64,000 bases of DNA from Gammaproteobacteria bacterium (GCA_029862165.1 JAOTXU010000002.1:124001-188000); one strand, 5' to 3'; shown: positions 35,890 to 49,056, counted from the first letter of the stretch. A program made the numbers and translations. Notes: generated by a model not told the origin, from the sequence alone.

Positions 35890-37107
35890 TTAGTAGCGGG
35901 CGCTGAACATTAACCAGAATTTTTTGACGTCGGAGAAGGCGACGGCATCGGCATTGAACAGCGCAGCTTTAAGCAGAATGCTGTAGTTCGAGTCAAACTT
36001 GCGACCGATTGACAGATCCAGTTCGTCACCGAAATCGGCGCCTGAATCATCGCTGTCTAAAAAATGGTACAGGGCTTTCCACGACCACACGTCGAGCTTG
36101 CCCGAGGCGCCGATCCATGTATCAGTGAGGCCGGTGCTTGGCGTACCCAGAAACTGGTCGGCCCAGCCATTAAATGCGTGCAGCGTGGCCAGTGGCGTAC
36201 GAAAAGCGGCGCCACCCATACTGTTGTCACCCGAAAGCAGTTCATAGCCCGCCAGCGCCGTCACCGGACCCAGGTTTAGCGCTCCATCGATCCTGAAGTA
36301 ATCGGCATCGTAGTTCACCGGGTTATTGGCTGCATCGCTTTGCCGCGCGTATTCCACGAGGTAGCTCAACGGCTTGTCAGATAATTTGGTTTTGCCGGCA
36401 AAACGCAGACCTATGGTATTGGTCGAAGCGCCGGCGGAATCGTCGTTATCGATTCCATAGTAGTAACCGGTCAGGGTTCCGGTATCCGAAATAGCGTAGC
36501 TGGCATTTAGCAAGTGTGTCGAAGAGTCGTGATCGCCGGCGTCAACATCGTCACCGAAGATGCGGTTGACGTTGTCAACATAAGCGTAAAACACTCTCGC
36601 ATTGTCATTTAGTTTATGCTCAATGCTGACAGCGTCGTAGGTTTGTTCGTTCTGACGCCAGCCGACACCACCGACAAATCGCTGGTTATCGAGATTGATA
36701 CGCTGGCGTCCGACCCGGATGTTGGTGTTATCCCATCCCGAGTACTGCAGGTATACCTGGTTGATCTCGAGGTAGTCCGGATCGGCGACTACCGGGTAGC
36801 GGTTGCGCGCCAGACTGCTGGTGCCCGCACCGCTGTTGTAGTCGTCAATGAACAATACACCCAGACCATCCAATTCTGCGAAAGCACGAAAACCCTCGTA
36901 CTGTCCACTCAGCCAGTTTAGCCGGGCACGCAACGTGGATGCATTTGCGTTATCGCCAAATCCGTCCTGGTCAACAAATTCGTAGCGATAACGCAGACTA
37001 CCGTGTACCTCACCCGCACCGGCAGCTTCAGACAGGGTATCGGCGCAAGCGGGCAGGGCGCACAGCGCGCCCACGCCTGCCATCATTAATGTTGTTAATA
37101 CCCGCAT
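35890..37107 (-). CDS. Outer-membrane porin (alginate-export-family-like)
   Basis: A 405-residue predicted beta barrel with a signal peptide ending PACA-D and a C-terminal aromatic (FSARY). The repeated short amphipathic strands, EVHGSLRYRYEFVDQDG near the N-terminus and VGRQRINLDNQRFVGGVGWRQN, are typical of the AlgE-like alginate export family, a group also found with no link to alginate. It begins 2 bp after the nirS stop and is surely co-transcribed, so it may let nitrite, nitrate or another solute pass. The name says little about substrate. Confidence 0.85.
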   Translation of the reverse strand: MRVLTTLMMAGVGALCALPACADTLSEAAGAGEVHGSLRYRYEFVDQDGFGDNANASTLRARLNWLSGQYEGFRAFAELDGLGVLFIDDYNSGAGTSSLARNRYPVVADPDYLEINQVYLQYSGWDNTNIRVGRQRINLDNQRFVGGVGWRQNEQTYDAVSIEHKLNDNARVFYAYVDNVNRIFGDDVDAGDHDSSTHLLNASYAISDTGTLTGYYYGIDNDDSAGASTNTIGLRFAGKTKLSDKPLSYLVEYARQSDAANNPVNYDADYFRIDGALNLGPVTALAGYELLSGDNSMGGAAFRTPLATLHAFNGWADQFLGTPSTGLTDTWIGASGKLDVWSWKALYHFLDSDDSGADFGDELDLSIGRKFDSNYSILLKAALFNADAVAFSDVKKFWLMFSARY

Positions 37108-37109
37108 CC

Positions 37110-39278
<2,169 letters not shown>

Positions 39279-41444
39279 TCACCATTGCAAAAATATAGAT
39301 AAACCGGCGTGACGCCCCGGCTCGGATAACAAAGGCCGGGTCGGGTCGTCTGCCGATAGCCCGCGGACGCTGCTCCAGCGCCAGTGAGCTTTGTCGAAAA
39401 CATTGAATAGACCTGCACGCAACGTCGCGTTTGCGATCGCGTAACGCGCGGTGAGATCGACGATGCCAAACCCGGCAGTACGGGCCAGTTCATCGTCCGG
39501 ATCGTCGATATCATCCTGTTGGTCGACCAGCGTCCACGTAAGCTGGGCCGTCAACGGCAAATTGCTTGCGTGCCAGTCGACGCCGAGCACCATCTCAGCC
39601 GGGTCAATCGTGTTGATGGGCGCACCGGTGAGGTCGTCCTCGCCGCGGGTCCAGGCCAGCGCCAGGTTTAGATCCAGATTCGGGCGCAACAGCTGCCGAT
39701 AACGCAATTCAGCACCATAGATATGTGCGGTGTCGAGGTTGCGGGACTGGAATAGCAAAGTACCTGTGCCGGGTTCGATGCCCAGCCGGGCACGGCTATC
39801 GATGAAATCGTCGTATTCGGTGTAATGTGTCGCCAGGCTGAACGAGCCATTGGGTGCATAGTGTCTGATACCCAGCTCCAGCCCATCCGATGTCTCGGAA
39901 CGCAAATCGGGATTGGGTAAAGCGCGAAAGTTGAAAAACGGAATATCCAGACCGATATTCGCGTCCTCGAAAGGTGGCGCACGGAAACCACGTGCGTACT
40001 GACCGAATACCGACCAGCCACTGTCCCAGGAATAGATCACGCCCAGTTTCGGCGAGAGATTGTTCTCATGGATATTGACGATGTTGCTGTTGGGGTTGTC
40101 TTCCAGGTATAGCGCGTCGGGACGGGGGTCCAGGTCATAGTCGTCAAATCGCAATGCGGGAATCAGCGTCCAGGCATTGATGCTGATTTCATCCTGCACG
40201 TAGATGCCCAGTTCCGTATCACGGGACACGGGAAAATCACGTACCGGGAAAGTCTCACCCAACACAATATTGGTCCGGTCTGCACCGGCCAGTGTCGTTT
40301 GCCACGCATCACGCGATTCCGTCGTGTCCGTACGCGCCAATTCGATGCCGTATCCCAGGTTGTGTGTCGCACGCTGGCCTTCAATGCGCGTACTGGCATT
40401 GAATTCGAGACCGGTAGTTTCCTGTTTGAAATCGAATTGGCGCTCTCGGCGCAGGTCGCGAGTGGCGCGTTCTTCAACTGAAAACTGGTCCGTGTCTGTT
40501 GTGTGCTGATACGCAATCAGAACACCGTCGACGCCTTTCACGCGAAAATCATAAGCGAGGCTCAGCCGGTCGCGATCTTGTCGGTCATCGCCGGTGAGTA
40601 GCGTGGTGGAGCGAAAACGGCCGGTACCCAGTATGGAACGCACATTGGTGTCACCTTCGCGACGATAGGTTTCCAAAGTGGCGGTGAGGCGGTCAGTCTG
40701 GTTGATATCCCACGTTAGCTTGCCGAAGACATTGGCCGTGTCCCAGTCTTGCCAGTCCTCCGCAGCATCGCCAAGCGCGGATGCATCGCGTTGCTCGCCC
40801 TCGCGGTGACCGAGTGACAAGAGCAGGCCGGTGTTGTCACCGGTCCAGGCGGTGGTCAGGCGTGAATCGTAGCTTTCCTGATCGTCGCGATAACCGCTGG
40901 CGAGAGATAAATAGGGATTCCCTGTGCTGGCAAGATCGTCCGGATTGTACGTTAGATAAGACACCACGCCACCAATGGCGTCAGAACCATAGAGCGTGGA
41001 TGCCGGGCCATAGAGCACCTCGACCCGCCGAATCAGACCGACGTCAATCGCGTCCCTGCCGGCGTTGGAGTAGCTGCCTATCTGGAAGTGAGTAGCGGCC
41101 GGGATGCCATCGAGCTCAATGGCAACGCGGTTTCCCCCCACACCACGGATGCTGTAGCTATCCCAGCCGAAGCGGGTGCTGGCTCGGGGCAGCGAGATTC
41201 CGGGTGTATAGCGCACCAGGTCGGCAATATCGATCGACAGGCGATCTGCCAGGTCGTCGGCGTCGACCAGGGTGACCGAGCCGGCCACATCGGAGATTGG
41301 CCGCGGGCTCTTGGTGGCCACGACCACCACCTCTTCGACGTCCTCGGAGCCGGGCACTTCGTCGGCAATCAGGCGCACTGGTGGCACCAGCATCAGCAGG
41401 CAGAGGGCCACCGCCGCCCACGCCGTGCGATAATCATGTTGCAT
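39279..41444 (-). CDS. TonB-dependent receptor, heme/hemoprotein type
   Basis: A 721-residue outer-membrane receptor. The start giving MQHDYRTAWAAVALCLLMLV supplies a signal peptide ending LIADE; the ORF track began 16 codons earlier. The plug carries EEVVVVATKSPRPISDVAGS (TonB box region) and YSIRGVGGNRVAIELDG. The barrel has ARGFRAPPFEDANIG, a FRAP box, and ALPNPDLRSE, an NPNL-like motif, both typical of heme receptors. It ends in SIFLQW. It is first in an apparent operon with nirS and a porin, 18 bp before nirS. Heme versus heme d1 or another ligand cannot be settled here. Confidence 0.88.
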   Translation of the reverse strand: MQHDYRTAWAAVALCLLMLVPPVRLIADEVPGSEDVEEVVVVATKSPRPISDVAGSVTLVDADDLADRLSIDIADLVRYTPGISLPRASTRFGWDSYSIRGVGGNRVAIELDGIPAATHFQIGSYSNAGRDAIDVGLIRRVEVLYGPASTLYGSDAIGGVVSYLTYNPDDLASTGNPYLSLASGYRDDQESYDSRLTTAWTGDNTGLLLSLGHREGEQRDASALGDAAEDWQDWDTANVFGKLTWDINQTDRLTATLETYRREGDTNVRSILGTGRFRSTTLLTGDDRQDRDRLSLAYDFRVKGVDGVLIAYQHTTDTDQFSVEERATRDLRRERQFDFKQETTGLEFNASTRIEGQRATHNLGYGIELARTDTTESRDAWQTTLAGADRTNIVLGETFPVRDFPVSRDTELGIYVQDEISINAWTLIPALRFDDYDLDPRPDALYLEDNPNSNIVNIHENNLSPKLGVIYSWDSGWSVFGQYARGFRAPPFEDANIGLDIPFFNFRALPNPDLRSETSDGLELGIRHYAPNGSFSLATHYTEYDDFIDSRARLGIEPGTGTLLFQSRNLDTAHIYGAELRYRQLLRPNLDLNLALAWTRGEDDLTGAPINTIDPAEMVLGVDWHASNLPLTAQLTWTLVDQQDDIDDPDDELARTAGFGIVDLTARYAIANATLRAGLFNVFDKAHWRWSSVRGLSADDPTRPLLSEPGRHAGLSIFLQW

Positions 41445-41497
41445 GCGTGAATTCTGCCGGGGTCTACGCCTTTTTTCTGTAAGCAGATACACCTACT

Positions 41498-41520
41498 AAA
41501 TGAGACTCAGTTCTCGCTTT
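41498..41520 (-). promoter_or_regulatory. Possible Fur-like site upstream of the heme-type receptor
   Basis: AAATGAGACTCAGTTCTC resembles a Fur box half (AATGAGA) with a loosely symmetric partner (TTCTC), about 55 bp before the receptor start. The second half is off register, so this is a weak match. Confidence 0.3.
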
Positions 41521-41603
41521 GGTGGGAGGCTGGGATCGGGGGCGAAATCCCGGTGGTGTAAATGCGGCAAAGCCGCAAACGTGATGAAGAGAGGAACCAA
41601 CAA

Positions 41604-42092
41604 ATGAAAGTCACAGCCAGTCACCCGTACAACGCAGACGTCGATACTGTTTTTGCCCTGTTCAGCGATCCGGACTTTTACAGCAAGAAATTCGCCGCCT
41701 GCGGTGCGAAAAATATCGAAATGTTGGAGTTCCAGGCGGACGGCCCTTCCGTTCAGTTCACTATCAAGCGCGATATGCCGGCCAATGCACCATCGATCAT
41801 CAAGACGATTATTGGCGAATGGAACACCTTGATACAAAAAGAGGACTGGGGTGGCGACCCCGGCGAGGAATACTGGAACGAGTTTGATATCGAAGCCAAG
41901 GGCACGCCTGTGACAATCAAGGGATCGATGATGTTACGCGCCGACGGCGACGGTTGCGTCAATGACGTCGAGCTGGATATTCGTTGTACGATTCCGTTGC
42001 TGGGTGGCCACGTGGAGAAATTTGTTGCTGAGGATTCGGAAGAAAGCCTGGCGGCTGAATACGACTTTGTAAAAAGCGCGCTGCAGACGTAG
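41604..42092 (+). CDS. DUF2505 family protein
   Basis: A 162-residue soluble protein of the DUF2505 family, which belongs to the START/SRPBCC-like ligand-binding fold; its function is unknown. The start giving MKVTASHPYNADVDTVFALF was chosen over the ORF-track start because it matches the family N-terminus and follows GAGAGGAA. It is divergent from the heme receptor cassette and convergent with the radical SAM gene. The 213 bp after it hold no feature I can support. Confidence 0.85.
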   Translation: MKVTASHPYNADVDTVFALFSDPDFYSKKFAACGAKNIEMLEFQADGPSVQFTIKRDMPANAPSIIKTIIGEWNTLIQKEDWGGDPGEEYWNEFDIEAKGTPVTIKGSMMLRADGDGCVNDVELDIRCTIPLLGGHVEKFVAEDSEESLAAEYDFVKSALQT

Positions 42093-42305
42093 TCGCTCCT
42101 CAATCATTCGTCGTTGGTTCTTGTGCGGGCAAACTATGGCCGTAGCGGGGCGGGTTGGATAAGTTTGATAGTAACGGGGCTGTTGTGATGTCGTCGTACA
42201 CTGACGCCCACACCAAAGGCTTCACGGCATGAAAGTGGAGCAACTACTGATGATGCCGATTAAAAACTACGCTGTTTCAGCTCAGGTTGATAGGACCAAA
42301 ACAAA

Positions 42306-43457
42306 TTAGCCGATATCGGCCAGAATCTCTGCTTCTTCCTCGTCAGACAATTTGTATCCGGGATCCAGCGTTAGCGGTACAACAATGCCACGTGGCTGCC
42401 TCAAGTCCCCCTGGAGTGGATCCTGTCCAACATTGCACTTCGGTATCGTATCAACGCAAATTGGCTTGCCTAGCAAGCTTTTAATCTTATTCTTAACCAC
42501 CCATTTCAATGGATGCTTGATATATTTTTTCATTACCGGAGCAGCAGTACCCACCATCCAGCAATTTTTTGGGCAGGTCCTAACCAGACCACGAACTCTA
42601 TGGGCTTGTTCGCTGAACCATAGATCCTCGAATGAGTCAAAATCCCTGATGTTGCCCATGCTTTCTTTCCAGTATTTTTCTTCCAGGCCATTACAAGGGT
42701 ATACATCACCGTACGGCTCAATAAAGAAATTTGCAGTACCGGCCTCACACGGAAGCATTCTGGGATTACCCCGAATATAATTGATAAGACCCAGATTGAA
42801 AAATGCCCGGAACCAGCTTTTTGGATGATTCTCCTTCATCAAGTCTTCAATCAATGCATGGAAATTTTCTGTCACTTCATCTTTGTTGGTGACTTCATTA
42901 TCGTCTCGATGGAAATAGTACGAGTTATGGAAGGTTGCCGTTGCAAACTCCATACCGAGCGTTTGCGATAATTTGTGTAACCACAGCATATCTTCTGAGT
43001 TCTTATTAGAAACTGTGATGCCAAAGCCAATATCCTTCACGCCCCGTTCCTTTAGACCCAGAAGCGTTTTGATGCCACGGTCAAAACCACCTTCCCTGCC
43101 TCTCAAGTCGTCGTTCTTTTGCGATAATCCTTCAATACTTACCCTGATACCGATATTCGGGAACCGTTCTGCCAGTTTATGAATCTTATTGACATGCCAC
43201 CCTGACGTTGAAATAACAATACGCGGTGATTTCGTGTACATCACTTCGATAATATCTTCCAGATCCTTTCTTACGAAGGGCTCACCACCCGTCACGTTAA
43301 CAAACTTGAAATTCGGCAGTCTCTCAAGCTCCTCGGGCGTGATTTCTTTTTTTCTATCAGTGGGGTTTTCCCATATGTTGCACATCTTGCAACGCATCTG
43401 GCAACGATACGTTGTAATGATGGAAATATCGGTAGGCATCAAAGATTTATCGTGCAT
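42306..43457 (-). CDS. Radical SAM/SPASM domain protein
   Basis: A 383-residue enzyme binding a 4Fe-4S cluster through Cys19, Cys23 and Cys26 (CQMRCKMC) and cleaving S-adenosylmethionine; TGGEP is the SAM-contacting motif. The C-terminal half has a SPASM/twitch-like cysteine set (MLPCEAGTANFFIEPYGDVY, CPKNCW) for extra clusters. Such proteins modify peptides, sugars or cofactors. No small precursor peptide is adjacent; the neighbour is a glycosyltransferase, so a glycan or lipid substrate is conceivable. The gene is visibly richer in A+T than the surrounding core genes. Confidence 0.88.
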   Translation of the reverse strand: MHDKSLMPTDISIITTYRCQMRCKMCNIWENPTDRKKEITPEELERLPNFKFVNVTGGEPFVRKDLEDIIEVMYTKSPRIVISTSGWHVNKIHKLAERFPNIGIRVSIEGLSQKNDDLRGREGGFDRGIKTLLGLKERGVKDIGFGITVSNKNSEDMLWLHKLSQTLGMEFATATFHNSYYFHRDDNEVTNKDEVTENFHALIEDLMKENHPKSWFRAFFNLGLINYIRGNPRMLPCEAGTANFFIEPYGDVYPCNGLEEKYWKESMGNIRDFDSFEDLWFSEQAHRVRGLVRTCPKNCWMVGTAAPVMKKYIKHPLKWVVKNKIKSLLGKPICVDTIPKCNVGQDPLQGDLRQPRGIVVPLTLDPGYKLSDEEEAEILADIG

Positions 43458-43562
43458 AGCGGTGAGCCATTCCTATCCATTTTTAAAGCACAAACCAAAC
43501 CAGATTCTAGCATATACAGCCCCAGGCAACCGGATTACGGGCAGTGCAGGTGGTGCTGATGG

Positions 43563-44669
43563 CTAGGTCTTGGCCTTTAGAAGCTCAGAGTAAACGTCAA
43601 TTGTTTGGCCGGCTATGTGTTCCCAGTCATATTTCTCGGATAAAGTTTGCATTATGTTATCCGCATAACCGCTTTCAACCGTAGAGGCCAAATGGAGGTT
43701 AATACTGTTTGACAAATCCAAGATATTTCCACACTCGAAGTAATGATTATTCTCAAGTGATACTTCAAGATTTGCCGGGATATCCGAAACCAGCACATCA
43801 AGACCGTAGCTCAATGCCTCAAGCAGAGCGATCGGCAGTCCTTCGTGGTAAGAGGGAAGCACAAAAAGAGCAGCATGACTGTACATTTGGTGAAGGTCAT
43901 CGCCTGTTATATAACCTGTCAGCTTAACCCGGTGTTGTGACGCCAATTTTTTTAACGACAAACTGTAATCATCTTCATGATCCGCGTCACCCGCAATGAC
44001 CAAATCAAAATCAGTATCCAATTCGGCATAGGCGCTAATGAGATCATGCAATCCTTTTTCAGGAACAAACCTGGCAACTGCCAGCAAATATTTCCTTGCC
44101 TTAACGCCAATCGTTTCTAAATAGCTCGTATTGACACTGGGATTCTTGATTTCCACCCCGTTGTAGATTATCTCACTGTCACGTTTGCAGCGAGTTAAAA
44201 TGATCTGTCGTATGACTTCGGAAATAACAATATTTTTGTCAGAAAACTTCCCCCCAAAATATTCGCCGAGTCTCAGAATCTGTGATGGCAACCAGCCCCA
44301 CTTTTGACGATCGTAATCCGGGCCGTGATTTGTAAATACAACCTTAAGGCTCAACATACGTGCAAGTGGCACCAGCAGCGCGGGTCCAACAGCGTGTATA
44401 TGTACAATGTCAACGTTTAGTAATCGGGCTTTAATGACTGAAAGGAATGTATGCACAATCGCTTCAAGTGCCTTTGATGTAGGGGCATATACATCGATCA
44501 ACTTTATGCCCTTCCATTCATCTTCTTTGCGATCAACGTAAGGCGTCCGTCTACTGATGAAAACCTCATGTCCGTTCTTGACGATAATCGGATATAGCTG
44601 TTCGCAATGTCGCTCAACTCCACCTGGAATCTCTGGTACGCCGCGAGTGCCCGTTACAAATATTTTCAC
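43563..44669 (-). CDS. Glycosyltransferase with DUF1972-type N-terminus (GT4)
   Basis: A 368-residue cytoplasmic or membrane-associated GT-B enzyme. The N-terminus FVTGTRGVPEIPGGVERHCE is the DUF1972-like acceptor domain found in rhamnosyl- and other sugar transferases of surface glycan synthesis. The donor-site motif SYHEGLPIALLEALSYGLDV is the retaining GT4 EX7E region. It is AT-rich like the neighbouring radical SAM gene, 105 bp away. Sugar specificity unknown. Confidence 0.88.
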   Translation of the reverse strand: MKIFVTGTRGVPEIPGGVERHCEQLYPIIVKNGHEVFISRRTPYVDRKEDEWKGIKLIDVYAPTSKALEAIVHTFLSVIKARLLNVDIVHIHAVGPALLVPLARMLSLKVVFTNHGPDYDRQKWGWLPSQILRLGEYFGGKFSDKNIVISEVIRQIILTRCKRDSEIIYNGVEIKNPSVNTSYLETIGVKARKYLLAVARFVPEKGLHDLISAYAELDTDFDLVIAGDADHEDDYSLSLKKLASQHRVKLTGYITGDDLHQMYSHAALFVLPSYHEGLPIALLEALSYGLDVLVSDIPANLEVSLENNHYFECGNILDLSNSINLHLASTVESGYADNIMQTLSEKYDWEHIAGQTIDVYSELLKAKT

Positions 44670-44738
44670 CTGAGCTTCACAAATGACTCATAGTGATGAA
44701 ATGAATTCTTCATAATGCACATCTCCTGAAGAATAATT

Positions 44739-45959
44739 TTATGTTCGGTTTAGCAGGTCGTCATAGACGGATTGCAATCGCTCGGTGTGAATCTTGGGGC
44801 TAAAACGGCGCTCGATCTTGGCCCTGGCAGAGGGACCCATCTTTTCGCGTAGCTCATTGTTGTTGAATAATTCCGTCATTATCTGGGCCAATTGCCCTGC
44901 ATCACGCGGCTTGAAGCAGAAACCGTCCACGCCATCCTCGACCAGTTCAGGTATACCGCCGGACCGGGCGGCGGCGACCGGCTTGCCGACTGCCAGTGAT
45001 TCGAGCACCGACATCGGGCAGTTTTCGTACCAAACTGACGGCAGCACAGTAAAACTGCACTCTGCCAGTAATGCCCTCAATTTATCGCCAGTCTGGAATC
45101 CAACAAATTCGACGTTAGCTAGCTTTTTCTCAGCCGCATGTTGTTTGAGTTTGTCCTCATCCGGTCCGGCGCCCGCAATAACGATAGGAACTTCAGGGCA
45201 CTGCTCTGCGGCTTCCAGCAAAGTGATCAAGCCTTTTTCCTCTGAGAGTCGTCCAAAGTAGAGCGCATAGCCCCGATTCACCTCTGAGTACTGGAACAAT
45301 TCACTATCGATAAAATTTGGTATGTATTCGATCTGTTCACCCGGGAATCCTGCTTCAATCATTTTGTCTCTGTAGAACCGGCTAACCGCTACATACCTGT
45401 CGACATTTTGGTAGTAACGCATGGCGTAGTGGAAATACATCTCCACAACATTAACAAGACTTTTGGCGGTCGATCCCATCGTGCATTTTCGAAGCATGCA
45501 ATGATAAAATTTTCCGCCCATGCACTTCTCACATACTTCACCGCGTGTGTACATGAGATAGGTCGGGCAAACAGGCTTGAGATCATGAAGCGTCAGTACG
45601 ATTGGTATTCCACGTTTTCGCAAGGGTTCGAATACCGAGGGCGAAATCTGGTGCTGGAAAATATGAAAGTGGGCAATATCGACTTTGTGGTCGCCGAGTA
45701 ACTTACTGATATTCCGCCGGGCCTCAAAAGAGAAGACAATCTTGCCTGCTGCCGACAACTTATCCCAAACGCGGGTTGTTTCATAGTCGACGCCACGAAC
45801 GAAATATCGCGCGTAATCGGACTCCTCGTTTCGCGGGTCATGCATAGAGAACGGGATTACTCTGTGCCCGTTGCGTTCCAACAGTTCTTTCTCGCCAAAA
45901 AAAACTGTCTCACTGCCGCCTTTTCGGTAATAGAATTTGTTTATTGAAAGGATATTCAT
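44739..45959 (-). CDS. Glycosyltransferase family 4
   Basis: A 406-residue GT-B transferase. The start giving MNILSINKFYYRKGGSETVF is the family start; the ORF track was 35 codons longer. Features are the N-terminal KGGSE motif, a cysteine-rich insert (CPTYLMYTRGEVCEKCMGG) seen in several GT4 enzymes, and the donor region PSVWYENCPMSVLESLAVGK. It is likely part of a small glycan-modifying group with the previous two genes. Confidence 0.88.
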   Translation of the reverse strand: MNILSINKFYYRKGGSETVFFGEKELLERNGHRVIPFSMHDPRNEESDYARYFVRGVDYETTRVWDKLSAAGKIVFSFEARRNISKLLGDHKVDIAHFHIFQHQISPSVFEPLRKRGIPIVLTLHDLKPVCPTYLMYTRGEVCEKCMGGKFYHCMLRKCTMGSTAKSLVNVVEMYFHYAMRYYQNVDRYVAVSRFYRDKMIEAGFPGEQIEYIPNFIDSELFQYSEVNRGYALYFGRLSEEKGLITLLEAAEQCPEVPIVIAGAGPDEDKLKQHAAEKKLANVEFVGFQTGDKLRALLAECSFTVLPSVWYENCPMSVLESLAVGKPVAAARSGGIPELVEDGVDGFCFKPRDAGQLAQIMTELFNNNELREKMGPSARAKIERRFSPKIHTERLQSVYDDLLNRT

Positions 45960-46124
45960 CGATGAGAATCTCGGCAACGAGAAACAGGCAGATGGTAACT
46001 CATTCGCGTGCTTTTTGACGCAAGCGGTTGCGTGTGCGCGATATCTGTGTTGCCAATCGGACAAAACACCGCGAAGAAAAGTGTAGCCCAGCCAGTTTCA
46101 AGTAGATGCTCGATTTGCCGCAGA

Positions 46125-48977
46125 CTAACGGGATTTTGCGGCGCTGGCGCCTTTGAGCGAAAGCACGTGAGCGAGATAGCGCGCGGTGTGTGATGTCTTG
46201 GCAGTATCGATACAAAGCGGTGTACCGGAATAGATAATTTCACCACCACCGTCCCCACCTTCCGGTCCAAGATCAATAATCCAGTCCGCTGTCTTGATCA
46301 CGTCGAGGTTGTGCTCGATCACGATTATGGTGTTGCCCTGATCGCGCAAGCGATGCAGTACGGCGAGTAGTTGCTCGATGTCGTGGAAGTGCAGACCGGT
46401 CGTAGGCTCATCCAGCATATAAAGTGTGCGGCCAGTGGCGCGTTTTGACAATTCCTTGGACAATTTTACGCGCTGTGCCTCTCCGCCTGAGAGTGTGGTC
46501 GCGTTCTGGCCCAGCTGGATGTAGGACAGCCCCACGTCCATCATAGTTTGCAGCTTGCGCGCGATAACCGGAACCGGGGCGAACAATTCCAGGGCGTCTT
46601 CCACGCTCAACGAGAGTACTTCATGGATGTTAAGTCCTTTGTAGCGTACTTCCAGAGTCTCGCGGTTATAGCGTTTGCCCTTGCACACGTCACAAGCGAC
46701 ATAGATGTCGGGCAGGAAATGCATCTCGACCTTGATAACACCGTCGCCCTGGCAGGCTTCGCAGCGCCCGCCGCGCACGTTGAAACTGAACCGTCCTGGC
46801 TTGTAGCCACGGGCACGAGACTCCTGCGTACCGGCGAACAGTTCACGGATGGGTGTGAACAAACCGGTGTAGGTCGCCGGGTTCGATCGTGGTGTGCGGC
46901 CGATAGGTCGCTGGCTGATATCGACCACGCGGTCAATGTGATCCAGCCCGTCGATACCATCGCAGTCCTTGGGATCGGTGGCAGCACCGTTCAACTCCCG
47001 CGCCACCCACTTGTACAGCGTATCGTTGATCAGTGTGGATTTGCCGGAGCCGGACACGCCGGTCACGCAGGTAAATACGCCTAACGGGATATCGACATCG
47101 ATATCTTTGAGATTATTACCGCGTGCACCGTGAATGTGCAGCATGCGTTCCGGGTTGACGGCGACGCGTTCTTTCGGCACGGGTATCTCGCGGCGCCCGG
47201 ACAAGTACTGCCCGGTAAGCGATGCGGTATTTTTCACAACCTGGTTTGGCGTGCCCTGTGCGACCACCTGTCCACCGTGGGCACCCGCACCGGGCCCCAT
47301 GTCGACAACGTGGTCGGCCGCCATGATGGCTTCCTGGTCGTGTTCGACAACGATCACGGTATTACCGAGATCGCGTAAGTGCGTCAGTGTCGCCAGCAGA
47401 CGCTGATTATCCCGTTGATGCAGCCCGATCGAGGGTTCATCGAGGATATACATCACCCCGACCAGGCCAGAGCCGATCTGGCTGGCGAGCCTGATGCGTT
47501 GGGCTTCGCCGCCGGATAACGTATCGGCACTGCGGTCCAGTGACAGGTAATCCAGCCCGACATTGGATAAGAACCGTACGCGATCGCCGATCTCGCGCAC
47601 GATCCGATCGGCGATCTCGCCGCGCCATCCGGGCAGATCCAATTGTTCAAAAAATACCTTCGCTTTGCCCACGGACATGGAAGTAATATCCGGTAGCGCT
47701 ATGTCGGCGACGAAAACGTTACGGGCGGCGGCATTGAGACGCGTTCCGCCACAGTCCGGGCACGGTTGCTGGTTGAGATACTTCGCAAGTTCTTCCCGCA
47801 CGGTCGAGGACTCGGTTTCGTGATAACGCCGATCCATGTTCGGCAAAATACCCTCGAAGGCGTGCTTGCGTGACGACAGGCCGCCGCCACCATCCGGGTA
47901 ACTAAACTGGATTCGCTTGCCTTCGCTGCCATATAGCACGACGTCACGGATACGCGCCGGCAGTTTCTCGAACGGTTTTTCAATATCGAACTTGTAGTGC
48001 TTCGCCAGTCCCTGGATGAGTTGGAAGTAATACGGGTTACGCCGGTCCCAGCCGCGGATCGCGCCGCTGGCGAGCCCAAGGTGAGCGTTGGTAACGACGC
48101 GATCTGGATCGAAGAACTGCTCGACGCCGAGGCCGTCACAGGTGCCACAGGCACCGGCCGGATTGTTAAAGGAGAAAAGCCGTGGTTCCAGTTCCTGCAG
48201 ACTGTAGCCGCATTGATTGCAAGCGAAACGATCGGAAAACACCAGTGGAGCTCGTTTCAGGTCATCCATCCAGCCGATTTTTGCGACTCCATCGGCAAGT
48301 CGTAGCACCGTCTCAAAAGACTCAGCCAGCCGCTGCTTAAGATCTACTCGTACTTTGAAACGGTCAACGATGACGTCGATGTTGTGACGCTTGCGGGCAT
48401 CGAGTTTGGGAACGTCGTCAAGTTCGATGATTTCGCCATCGATCAATGCACGGATGTAGCCATCGGTGCGCAATTGCTGGATGAGCTTGCTGTGCTCGCC
48501 CTTACGTGATTGTACGACCGGGGCCAGCAGCATCAGTCGCGAGCCTTCTTCGAGGCTGAGCACCTGATCGACCATTTGGCTAATGGTTTGTGCAGCTAGG
48601 TCAAGATCGTGATCGGGACAGCGTGGGATACCGGCACGTGCAAAAAGCAGACGCAGGTAGTCATATATTTCCGTGACGGTCCCGACAGTTGACCGTGGAT
48701 TGTGCGACGTGGATTTCTGTTCTATGGAGATCGCCGGTGACAAACCTTCTATGTGATCGACATCGGGTTTTTCCATCATCGACAGGAATTGCCGGGCATA
48801 GGCGGACAACGATTCGACATACCGACGCTGTCCTTCAGCGTAAATAGTGTCGAAGGCAAGTGAAGACTTGCCCGATCCGGACAAGCCGGTTATTACGATT
48901 AGCTTGTCCCGCGGCAGGTCGAGATCGACATTTTGTAGATTGTGGGTCCGTGCACCGCGGACTTGTATGAATTGCAT
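46125..48977 (-). CDS. uvrA: Excinuclease ABC subunit A
   Basis: UvrA recognises helix-distorting DNA damage and loads UvrB. The 950-residue protein has two ABC ATPase modules: Walker [13 protein letters not shown] (about 31-42) and [12 protein letters not shown], signatures [16 protein letters not shown] and [16 protein letters not shown]. Zinc modules are [10 protein letters not shown]...CGTC and [11 protein letters not shown]...CDVCKGKR. It is divergent from the MFS gene with a 79-bp spacer. I saw no LexA box (CTG-N10-CAG) in the spacer, so SOS control is not supported. Confidence 0.98.
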   Translation of the reverse strand: MQFIQVRGARTHNLQNVDLDLPRDKLIVITGLSGSGKSSLAFDTIYAEGQRRYVESLSAYARQFLSMMEKPDVDHIEGLSPAISIEQKSTSHNPRSTVGTVTEIYDYLRLLFARAGIPRCPDHDLDLAAQTISQMVDQVLSLEEGSRLMLLAPVVQSRKGEHSKLIQQLRTDGYIRALIDGEIIELDDVPKLDARKRHNIDVIVDRFKVRVDLKQRLAESFETVLRLADGVAKIGWMDDLKRAPLVFSDRFACNQCGYSLQELEPRLFSFNNPAGACGTCDGLGVEQFFDPDRVVTNAHLGLASGAIRGWDRRNPYYFQLIQGLAKHYKFDIEKPFEKLPARIRDVVLYGSEGKRIQFSYPDGGGGLSSRKHAFEGILPNMDRRYHETESSTVREELAKYLNQQPCPDCGGTRLNAAARNVFVADIALPDITSMSVGKAKVFFEQLDLPGWRGEIADRIVREIGDRVRFLSNVGLDYLSLDRSADTLSGGEAQRIRLASQIGSGLVGVMYILDEPSIGLHQRDNQRLLATLTHLRDLGNTVIVVEHDQEAIMAADHVVDMGPGAGAHGGQVVAQGTPNQVVKNTASLTGQYLSGRREIPVPKERVAVNPERMLHIHGARGNNLKDIDVDIPLGVFTCVTGVSGSGKSTLINDTLYKWVARELNGAATDPKDCDGIDGLDHIDRVVDISQRPIGRTPRSNPATYTGLFTPIRELFAGTQESRARGYKPGRFSFNVRGGRCEACQGDGVIKVEMHFLPDIYVACDVCKGKRYNRETLEVRYKGLNIHEVLSLSVEDALELFAPVPVIARKLQTMMDVGLSYIQLGQNATTLSGGEAQRVKLSKELSKRATGRTLYMLDEPTTGLHFHDIEQLLAVLHRLRDQGNTIIVIEHNLDVIKTADWIIDLGPEGGDGGGEIIYSGTPLCIDTAKTSHTARYLAHVLSLKGASAAKSR

Positions 48978-49056
48978 TCTGGCGGGCTGTCAGCGAAACA
49001 ACCTGCTAATATACGCCGCCCCTGCGCTGCGGCGCTAGTGACCTCCAACGATACTA

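Noticed and set aside
42229-42308. Small plus-strand ORF (about 26 codons) before the radical SAM stop, as a possible modified peptide
   Set aside because: It is on the opposite strand and at the 3' end of the radical SAM gene, has no cysteine or leader-like pattern, and no ribosome binding site.
48978-49056. LexA box in the uvrA upstream spacer
   Set aside because: No CTG-N10-CAG match was found in the spacer.
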